Assembly (NCBI RefSeq): GCF_014898055.3
Contig: NW_023601212.1
Span: 43,760,329-43,824,328 of the forward strand
Direction: 5' to 3'
Source of the DNA: Talpa occidentalis
Lineage: Eukaryota > Chordata > Mammalia > Eulipotyphla > Talpidae
DNA length: 64,000 bases
The position numbers and the translations under genes were made by a program. Positions 56,041 through 64,000 of this stretch are shown here, in pieces. Under the pieces are notes generated by a model that was not told the origin of the DNA, searched no databases, and saw only the letters and a program-made list of their open reading frames with translations. Within the stretch, counting starts at the first letter, position 1. Every line of letters starts with the position of its first letter.

Positions 56041-57560
56041 TCCAGCACTACCCTAAGACCTCCCCCAAGACGTGGCTGTCCTACCAGTGCAGTGGCCCCT
56101 TCAGCAATCATCAGGGCCAGATATAGGGTATTAGAAATTTTCCTGGAATTTTGTTGCTGCTGTGCAGCATTCGAATTGCAGAGCAACAAAGATTAAAAAT
56201 AGCTCCACACCAGGCAAAAGCCTCCCCACCCCCAAAAGCACAACCACTCAGTGGCCATGGTGAACAGGAGTACACCAGGGAAGGTTGAGGCTCTGGAGAG
56301 GCTCAGGGGCTGGGCCCAGTCACGGGGGCCAGGAGCAGCATGAATGAGACCCACGGGACTGCAGCACAGGAATCTGGGCAAAACCGATGTCCCTGGAGCA
56401 CAGATGTCCCTGGAGCAGAGCAGCTCAAGGGCCAAGAGGACAACGGAACTGGTGAAGCACATGGAGGGCAGCAGAGCGGGTGAGTGGTGGGGTGAGGAAG
56501 AGATGGGGAGAGCTGAGCAGTTACAGGTCCCCAGGAGGGTTCTGAGGCTGTGTGGGTGGAGCCTCCAGAGGCCCCAGGGCCAGAGGCAGGAAACCCTGGG
56601 CCTCTCTCCCCCATCATAGGATCAGTTCCCTGAGGACCATACTGCCCTCTTGCTGGGAGAGACCTGCTGCTCTATCCTGGGCACAGGGTTGGCACAAAGG
56701 ATGCAAGAGCTCTTGCAAAGGCCTGGGCCCAGGTGGTAAAACGTGAAGATTGAAAGAAGCAGAGAGAGAGGCTCTCTAGATCCCCTTAAGAAAGACTCGG
56801 GGACCAGTATATTAGAATCCCAACAGGACCCTTCAGGGTGTACAGAGTTTATTCACAGACCAGCCCTACTCCACCACAACCTGCTCAGCTGGAAAATCCC
56901 CACATCTTCCTACAACAGGAAGCCCTAGGCTATGATCAATCTCAGTTCTTCAGTGAGCACACCTAGGTGTCCAGTGTCACCTGGAAACTTTTGCAGCTTG
57001 GGATTCTTACACAGTGTCAGCCCAGCTGGAATTTCCCCTTTTAAAAATCCTCTCCAGATGGCCACCCACCCCTCCTCCTCCCTGGATTCAAACCCTGCAG
57101 GGTGACCTTAGCCAAACTGGAAACATTAATATCGCACAACAGATGCAGGCTTTGGACACCAGTCTCTGCCAATTAAATCACTGGGTACAGGAACGAAAAG
57201 TTACAGGGGCTATCTACCTTAAATTTGTGTTTTTTCATCATTGTTTAGATGGTGTTCAATTCCTTATAAAGCTAAGGTTTTGCTAAGTATGGTAAATGCA
57301 AGTGAGGTGAGGTATGTGTTTGAAAAAATAAATGTATGGAAGAGGGATATTCTGAAGGGCCTTAAGATAATGTAAAGCAGGATGGGTAAAATGAAATGGC
57401 ATTAGAAAGAAAGCAAGCAAAAGAAAGTGTTGAAGGTCTGAGAGAGAGATTTTGGTGAGAAATCGTGTGTACTCAGGTGTCTCCACCTCCTCCAGCACAT
57501 TCATGGGCTTGCTCATCTGAGCAGCAAAGCCCTCTCTGATCGATACTTCGTCAGCCAAAG
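56041..57560. other. 3' flank of kinase copy 2, no gene recognised
   Basis: Conserved with 31,660-33,480, without the SINE found there. Confidence 0.5.
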
Positions 57561-58800
57561 CTTGGGCCAGGACATCCAAACATGGACCATCCAAACCTCC
57601 CTTACTGCCATGGATCCTGCCCCTAGTAGGCCCAGTGATCACAATTATGCTTTTCTTTGTTTCTACACCCTGTTTTCTCTGCTTTATCCAGGCAAAGCTA
57701 TCTGAGATGAGCCTTCGCTCTCCAGACCTGGGAAAGACGTTCCTGTTATTGACAGATGAGCAACAGGGCGTTGCTCTAGGGGTTCTGGGCCAACCTGGCC
57801 AGTCCAGGGACCAGTTGCTTATTTCTCTAAACAAATGGATCCCACTGTGAGAGGATGGCAGCGCTGCCTGCGTGCACTTGCGGCAGCTGCTCGTCTCGCC
57901 AGACAGGCCTTAAAACCCACACTGGGCCAACCTGTAAATGTTAGTTCTCCACATTGGCTCCAGGACCTACTCATTCACCAGGCTCTCTCCCCTCCATCCC
58001 CCTCTTGTCTGTTGGATTTCTACTCTCTTTATCAAAGACCCTCTCATCTCCCTCTCCCAATCCTCGACTCTCCATCCTGCCAGGCCTCACGGGTGTTCTA
58101 CTCCCTAATGCAGATAACACCCTCTTCTTACTATGGTGGACACCATCACCAGTAAGACAATGGTCCCGCCTTTATCTCAAAGATTACTCCATAGGTTTCC
58201 TCCCTGTGCATCACCTGGGAACTACACATTCCCTCCCAACCGCATTCCTCTGGTAAGGTAGAACGGGTAAAGGGTCTGACCATAGACCACCTAACCAAAC
58301 TCTCCACTGAGCTGTGCAAATCCTGGGTGGAGCTGCTCCACTGGCTTTAATGCACCTCCGAGCCACCCCTCGTGTCCCTTGTTCCTGAGCCCCCTTGAAC
58401 GGATGTATGGCAGACCTCCTCTTACTATCCATGAGCTCCCTGTCCAACCTACACTGTTGGCTGGATATTTTTCATACTTCTCTTTGCTCAGACAGCTGCT
58501 CCGAGAACACGCAGACCGTTGTCTGCCACAACCTGTGCTTCCGTCCCCTAATGCACCTGTCAACCTGCTTTGCCCTGGAGACCAGGTTCTTCTGAAAGCC
58601 ATCTCTCCAAAACCACTTCAGCCAAAGTGGATGGGTCCACACACGATCATCCTGACTACACCAATGGCTGTCAAGGTCTTGGGCAACATGTCCTGGCATC
58701 AGCTGTCCTGGGTCAAAACGGTCCCTGTGGACAAGCAGTATGTATGCGAGTGCTGGGCCCAACTCGGGTACACATCCCTGCGGCCCTGGTCCAGGTTCCA
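57561..58800 (+). pseudogene. Gammaretrovirus-like pol remnant, unit 2
   Basis: It has the same composition as 33,480-34,720: a possible env-TM-like stretch (about 57,590-57,690), an RT/RNase H connection piece (TDEQQGVALGVLGQ near 57,754), a deletion, then integrase C-terminal pieces (SPLERMYGRPPL near 58,388, PGDQVLLKAISPKPLQPKW near 58,577). Frame changes differ in part from those of unit 1. The SDNG motif is lost here. Confidence 0.75.
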
Positions 58801-58894
58801 CTCAGCCTACAGAGCAGAGACCCTCTGACTCTCCCTCCTCTGTTTCTAATCCCATCACCTCAAGCCACTTCCCATTCTTGTGTCTATGCCTGGA

Positions 58895-59085
58895 GATTTC
58901 AGATCAGCACAGCCTTAGGCATGGTATTAGCACTCACAGGGCCTCTAATCCTAATCTTATTTTTTATTTTTGCCCCATGCTTACTGCATTTCATCCAACA
59001 CCGGATCCAAGACCCGTCCCATACCACCTTTAACCAGCTCCTTCCCTACCCATATCCTCGCGTCCCTGCAAAGACCGTCTCATAA
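58895..59085 (+). pseudogene. Retroviral env transmembrane C-terminal remnant, unit 2
   Basis: Hydrophobic LILILFFIFAPCLLHFI and a short polar tail, as in unit 1, ending about 80 bases before the LTR. Confidence 0.6.
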
Positions 59086-59164
59086 GCAGGCCTGAGCCCC
59101 TGTACAGCAGGAATTAGCCAAAGAAAGAACCGTCGCCCCTTTTTGAATCAACAAAAGGCTGTTA

Positions 59165-59521
59165 TGAAAGGTCAATGCAGGGGCTAAGAATGGGGAAGCC
59201 CAATACAAACAACAAGATGGCCCTGACACCAGTACCCCAATTCCATCAAACCGAAACTGAAGCCATAAGCAGGAGAAAACAACTCGGCTCCACGAAAAAA
59301 CAACTTTGTGCCACCTAAACCTGTTTCCCCACCTGCCAACCCAGTTTTCCTGCCTAACCTCTCCTCACCCTATAAAGTGACATCTCCCCCCACAACAGGC
59401 GCGACTTCAAGGGACCACCCACCTTGGGTCAGCAAAGCTCGCCTGGGGGTGCAATGAATTTTCCCTTCCTTTGAGAAAGTTTAGCCTGGCTCCCCTTTTC
59501 TTTACCATGCCAAACCTTTCA
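59165..59521 (+). mobile_element. ERV LTR, 357 bp, unit 2
   Basis: Counterpart of 35,118-35,474 and of the same length. It has TATAAAGTG and the same AATGAA in place of AATAAA, so the signal change predates the duplication. It is followed by a well-preserved primer-site-like sequence. Confidence 0.8.
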
Positions 59522-59524
59522 TCT

Positions 59525-59543
59525 TGGTGCCCGAAACCCGGAA
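59525..59543 (+). other. Primer binding site, tRNA-Phe-like
   Basis: TGGTGCCCGAAACCCGGAA begins three bases after the LTR's terminal CA. It matches the 3' end complement of tRNA-Phe except for an inserted C and a terminal change. This defines the LTR/internal boundary and shows the LTR acts as a 5' LTR for the gag downstream. Confidence 0.65.
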
Positions 59544-59945
59544 GGCTGTGTCCCCTGGTGCCTCGGCCGCCTCCCCGTCCCTGGGACCTCTCCTCCCCAT
59601 TGCAGACGCCTCACATCCACCACCGGCCTTGATCCTTGGGGTGAGTCACTGCCTGACCCTCCTTCCTGGGAGGCCATCACCCCTGGTTACCCGGCTCCTC
59701 TCTTCACCACCTATCCTGGTCGACTGTTCCATAAACCCTGGGCCTACGCCAGTCAACCCCCATTGCTCCTGGTTCTGGATTTGGGGACGCCTGTCCAGTC
59801 CAGGTGTCCCAGTCCAGGCAGCAACCAAGTGGTGGAGACGACCTCCTCGCTCACCTGCCCCATTCCAAAGGCCAGGACTGGGTCGTGGGACACTGCATTC
59901 CTGAGAGTGTACCCCCATTAGTTGGGGAGAGGAGCCGACTTAGCC

Positions 59946-60775
59946 ATGGGGTCCACACATTCCAAGCCGAGCCGGCCACCCCTCTGGGATGCCTTCTTTC
60001 AAATCTTGATCCGCTGGGACTCAGGCCAGATCTGTGCCTCAGCGTCTCGTCTTCTCAGGCAACACTGCATGACCTCAGTGCCCATTGGAGAATGGCTCTC
60101 ACTGGCTGGTAAATGGAGCTTTCCATTTCACGGTCCTTACAGACCTAAATGCAATGGAATATGGTCAGAGATTCCCTCATGTCCAGGCTTGCTTTCTCGT
60201 GCACTCCTGTCACTCCCTCCTGAAAACCAGTTGTTCTTTCCAAGTCTCGAGACTCCTCTCACGCTTCGCCTTCTCTAGACCCCTCTTCTGCATTCTCTGA
60301 TCCTCTAGATGTTCAGTCTTCACCTCCTTCAGCTCCCCAGTCCTGCCCCCGCTTCCACCTTCCAGCCACCACACCTGCTCTCACAATCGTCCTCTTTGTC
60401 CCTTAGGGAAGTTGCAGGGACCGAAGGAGTAGGTGGAGTCCACGATCCTTCCCCTCTGTCTGATCTCTCCCAGATTGAAAAGCATCTCGGCTCTTTCACT
60501 AATGACCCCACTACCAACACCAAAGTATTTCATTGCCTTACCCAAGGTTACACCTAAGGTTACACCTATAACCTTCGGTGTCATGATTACACGTTATCCT
60601 CTCATCCACCCTGACCTCTAATCAAAGAGTAGGTGTTTTTCAGTCTGCTCGAGGCCCCGCAGATCAGGTCCACTTCACTGACACAACCATGCCCCCGGGC
60701 CCTGAAGCAGGTCCCTGCCAGGAGCCTGGCTGGGAATACCAGACTGACACTGAGCTGGGTCGCCGGGGCAGGGCT
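59946..60775 (+). pseudogene. Gammaretrovirus-like gag remnant, unit 2
   Basis: It begins MGSTHSK at 59,946, has matrix-like pieces in shifted frames, then the capsid-start motif LREVAGTEGVGGVHDPSPLS (near 60,405) with DLSQIEKHLGSF, which is typical of class I ERV capsid. It ends around EPGWEYQTD-like sequence near 60,745. Several stops and shifts are present. Confidence 0.7.
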
Positions 60776-60829
60776 CGCTGAGATGCTTCATCACCTGTCT
60801 CTTAGCTGGGCTCCAAGCAGGAGCTGTCT

Positions 60830-62283
60830 CCAAGGTGGTTAATTTCGACAACCTGCGGGAGATCACCCATTTCCACCCCGAACAGAGGAGGACGGCGACT
60901 ATAAACAATGGCAAGAGGATGTGGCTGCTAGAACCATTCATAAACCTATCGAAATGGGTTGGTTGCGTTACAACTGGCATAGACGACAGGACGGTTCAAA
61001 GCAGGACGGCTCCACACAGACAAAACCTTTGGAACCTGGGGAGGGATTGGCAGGTGGCCGGCCATGAGCAGATGGTACTCGGTGGCTCACCTCCTTGCCC
61101 AGTGGGCACCTCCCCAGGAATGGCCAGAGGTAGATGGACCCCCAGGCAGTTAGAATAGGCCCTGTATGAAATAGAAGAAACCCTGAATGGATGCAGCGCC
61201 CACAAGGTGGCAGGAGCCATGGGATGGGTGTTTCTCACAGCTCTGCGAGAGTCCAGGCAGAAAGAGCTATCTAGAATCCAGCAAGTATGAGATGAGATGC
61301 GGGAAGAGATGCAGATACTGCAACAATGTTTAAGGATTCTGGAGGAAGAAGTTCGGAGAAACCAATCCACCGTTCTGGAGATGCCAAACTCTGTCTCAGA
61401 AAGGAAGGAGAGGGAGGCTGGCCCTTTGCCCAAGTCAACGGGCGATGGCAAACCAACCTGGGATCCCGGAGATGCCAGACTTCTCTGGAGAGGAGGAGGA
61501 GGCTGGTCCCATGCTCTGGGCCCACCCGGTGGTGACTCAGAAAATGAAGTGGCAGCGACCCAGGGGGTCAAGCTGCTGAACCACCACAAATGACAGAATT
61601 TACTACCTATCGACCATACACCCAGGCAGAACTGGTGGACTTGGGCAAACAATTCCACCAGAAACCAGGGGAACCCTTGGCAGCCTGGCTGCTACTTTTC
61701 TGGGGGCTGGGGGTGGATGGGATTACTTGCACAGCACAAGAGATGGAGAGACTGGCCTCCGTGACTTTACACCCATCCTTGTGACAGAGGCTGCAGAACA
61801 GCCGGCGGTATGGCCAGGGTGACCACACCCTCCTGGAATGGATAATGGCTTCCAAAGGGACAGTCTGGGCTGATGTGGGAGACGTGCCGGACACAGTAAG
61901 CGGATGACAGACATACGCCAAGCTGGTACAGGTACTTCAGGAATTGGGGATGTGGCAGGCCATGTTTAATGTGAATACCTGTGGTCCTGATGACGAATGT
62001 TTCACAGCAGGGATGAGAGACTTGGTATTTAAGAATATCCCCGCATCCTCATTTGGATCCCTCATGGCAGTTCTAGCACCCTATGTGGGACGTCAGCTAT
62101 ACTATGTCAAAAGAATGATAGCCAGCTTGGGCGAAGTTGAGAGCCGGTGCTCTCAAACTCAGAAGGGAATATGGGTAGTTGTTAAAAAGTCAAAGGGAAT
62201 GCCAAGGAGGGAAAGGAAGCCTCTTGGCATCACAGAACCTATTAAAGTCACTCGTAACCAAATGTGGACAGATTTAGTGAGAG
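60830..62283 (+). pseudogene. Second-type retroviral gag remnant, unit 2
   Basis: Counterpart of 36,840-38,390: FDNLREIT start, coiled-coil-like stretch, one of the two Pro/Glu-rich near-repeats deleted, capsid-like pieces (GKQFHQKPGEPLAAWLL; FGSLMAVLAPYVGRQ). Extra stops relative to unit 1 include a TGA near 61,783. It is interrupted at 62,284 by a solo LTR. Confidence 0.65.
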
Positions 62284-62762
62284 TGTTGTAGAGCAACCCC
62301 AATATAAAACGGGGTGCCTGACTGTGGGTCCTCACCCGCGTGCTTAAAAGGACTTATCAATGCTCTACTGCAGGCACACGTGAAAGGTTAATAAAAGGTT
62401 TATTTACAAGGGAAGGGGAAATGAGGAAATGTACAGCTCAGGGAGAAAAGTGGGAGATAAAGTTTTAAGTGAGTCCTACCCGATCCGCCGATCAGGAATC
62501 CCAAAAATGGCACTCTGAGAGCTGGCCGCAAGCCAGGAGCCATGAAGCCAGGTAGCAAACGATAGCGAGCCACCCCAAGGCCCACGTGTTGGGTTTTTAT
62601 ATCCAACCTGGCTGCACAACTCCACCCTCAGGTCCCAGCAACCCTCCCTTTGGTGGTGATGGGATTTGTCTTTCCCAATGTCTTGATGGCTTTAGTCTGG
62701 AGTGGGGGTGGGGTACACAAAGCCTGTATGGGATTAGCTCAGGACATCATTTCCCCCTAACA
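62284..62762 (-). mobile_element. Solo LTR, 479 bp, minus strand, private to unit 2
   Basis: It has TGTTG...TAACA termini and a 4-bp AGAG duplication (62,280-62,283 and 62,763-62,766). On the minus strand it has GGATATAAAAACCC (about 62,590-62,608) and AATAAA about 200 bases further on (62,399-62,404), a complete LTR layout. Unit 1 has the empty site GTGAGAGCAGGTG near 38,390. It splits the gag remnant. Confidence 0.92.
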
Positions 62763-62766
62763 AGAG

Positions 62767-63300
62767 CAGGTGTAGATCGCACTAAAATACATGCACAGCC
62801 CAATGCATATTTGTTGGAATTATGGCAGCAGCTGCAAGAAGACCAGAGGTCACGCCCATGAGAAGGACTGCTGGTCAGAGGGAGCCTGGAATCTCCAGGC
62901 CTCAGGCGCGCCTGGAAGCTTCCAGGCCTTGCGCATGGAAGACCACTGGCTGCCAACCGCATCCTCCGGTGATGGCCTGATTGCTTTCAAATAGGGTGAG
63001 GGCCAAGGTACCTGTCCACAGGGGATGGGCGGAGACCAGAGGCCACATGTGGAACTTGCCATCCACTGGTCCCCGACTAATGTGCAAAGGGTGTTAGCTC
63101 TGGTAGATGCAGGAGCACAATGTACTCTGCTTTATGGAAATCCAAAAGATTTCACGGGTCTATTGTTGTATTGATGGCTATGGAGGCCAGAGTGTCAAGG
63201 TGACAGCAGTGAGACTATCTCTGGGTATTGGGTGATTACCCCCAAAAGAGTATAAAGTATATGTATCGCCCATCCCGGAGTACATCCTGGGGGTGGATGC
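62767..63300 (+). pseudogene. Gag end and aspartic protease remnant, unit 2
   Basis: It resumes with IHAQPNAYLLELWQQL-type sequence and then protease-like VLALVDAGAQCTLLYGNP. The active-site triplet is DAG (63,106-63,114), whereas unit 1 keeps DTG. A frameshift follows the YGNP motif. Confidence 0.65.
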
Positions 63301-63429
63301 ACTACGTGGCTTATGGCTGGAAACCACAGCCAGAGAGTTTTGCCTTAGAGTGCGTGTGGTAAAGGCAGTGGTGAGAGACACCCTAAGCATCTGCCCACAC
63401 AACTGCCAGTCCCTAGGCGAGTGACTCAT

Positions 63430-63697
63430 GCGAAGCTGCCACTAAGACCAGTTGCCCGGAGGCTGCAAGGAAATTACGGGCACAATATCAGAACTAGAGA
63501 AAGCAGGCATTGTGTGTACTGCCCACAGCCCCAACAATTCTCCAGTGTGCCCGGTGAAGAAGCCCGATGGCTCTTGGTGCATGACAGTAGATAATTGTGA
63601 GTTAAATAAGGTAGTTCCCGCCTTGCATGCTGCAGTGCCTTCGGCAGCAGATTTGGTGGGTCATCTGCTGGTGCCAATAAATGTCTTTTGCCACTAG
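63430..63697 (+). pseudogene. Reverse transcriptase N-terminal remnant
   Basis: The reading PGGCKEITGTISELEKAGIV, then SPNNSPVCPVKKPDGSW and ELNKVVPALHAAVPS, is the typical start of an ERV reverse transcriptase (fingers region) of the type that goes with the upstream gag. It ends before the palm YxDD motif. The downstream sequence does not continue pol. Confidence 0.7.
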
Positions 63698-64000
63698 GTT
63701 GGTCCCTTGCCTGGACTAACTTGTGTTCTGTTGTATTTTGTTGTTATATTGTGATGTACACTATTTACTTTTGTGGACCATGGCTGATTGTTTATGTTTG
63801 CTAAGAAACAAAATTGTATATATGTAGATTGTCTGGCAGAAAACCCTGAGGGGGTGGATTATAGGGTAAGGTAAAAAGGCTTTTTTGCCCTCCCGCCATT
63901 AGGAGAGATGACGGAACCCCGCGGGCCTGAACGCACGCCTGATGGCGGCACCTGGAGTAGGGTGGGGGTGCCATGTGGAGGGTGGAGGAGAGCAGTGGAG
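63698..64000 (+). other. Possible env tail and proviral 3' end, uncertain
   Basis: A hydrophobic reading (near 63,715-63,790) followed by a short polar tail and a GAGGGGGTGGATT purine-rich stretch (63,850) could be an env end plus polypurine tract, implying a large pol-env deletion. The window ends before this can be confirmed. Confidence 0.3.

Larger units (their letters stand above)
43100..63300 (+). repeat. Unit 2 of the large tandem segmental duplication
   Basis: It is the same-direction counterpart of 15,340-38,905. It differs by a 4.15-kb deletion (junction at 51,086/51,087), private SINEs (44,392 and 50,343), solo LTRs (52,377 and 62,284) and a 15-bp LTR remnant (47,434). Its retroviral part continues beyond the point where unit 1 is cut. 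Confidence 0.85.

Overview
The window is mammalian nuclear DNA: no operons, no ordinary multi-exon gene that I recognise, and dense interspersed repeats (tRNA-derived SINEs with an A/B-box head and an AAAT-rich tail, L1 pieces, several LTR families, degraded endogenous retroviruses). The SINE head reads GGGCCTCCCTGGTGGCGCAG, which resembles artiodactyl tRNA-derived SINEs. I therefore favour a cetartiodactyl, possibly a camelid, but this is a guess from memory of repeat families.

The main structure is a segmental duplication. A unit at about 15,340-38,905 (unit 1) is repeated in the same direction at about 43,100-63,300 (unit 2). Part of it (17,401-19,905) exists a third, more diverged time at 1-3,575 (unit 0). 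Between units 1 and 2 lie blocks that also pair with sequence upstream of unit 1, but in changed order and partly inverted: 38,975-40,950 matches 13,340-15,310; 41,560-42,772 matches 11,550-12,650; 42,773-43,040 is the reverse complement of about 13,057-13,335. Region 3,576-11,550 is repeat-bearing sequence without a gene I can support.

Each full unit contains one intronless protein kinase of the MARK / sperm-motility-kinase type. The unit 1 copy (30,094-31,658) is a pseudogene with two stops and a frameshift. The unit 2 copy (54,477-55,352) is open for the whole kinase domain, but its UBA-like and C-terminal tail is cut off by a stop plus a frameshift. Both lack the usual ATP-site lysine and the catalytic-loop lysine, so the line looks like a pseudokinase. 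Downstream of each kinase lies a degraded retroviral mosaic: gammaretrovirus-like pol and env ends, one LTR with a tRNA-Phe-like primer site, a gammaretrovirus-like gag, then gag/protease (and in unit 2 a reverse transcriptase start) of a different retroviral type.

Insertions found in only one unit (SINEs, solo LTRs) postdate the duplication or were lost from one copy, and they give a relative history. The most unusual small feature is a 15-bp insert at 47,434-47,448 flanked by a 6-bp target duplication. It equals the first 15 bases of the 864-bp solo LTR in unit 0, and looks like an LTR insertion collapsed by a microhomology deletion. I found no evidence for a new multi-gene system. The interest lies in the duplication history, the pseudokinase pair and the retroviral remnants.
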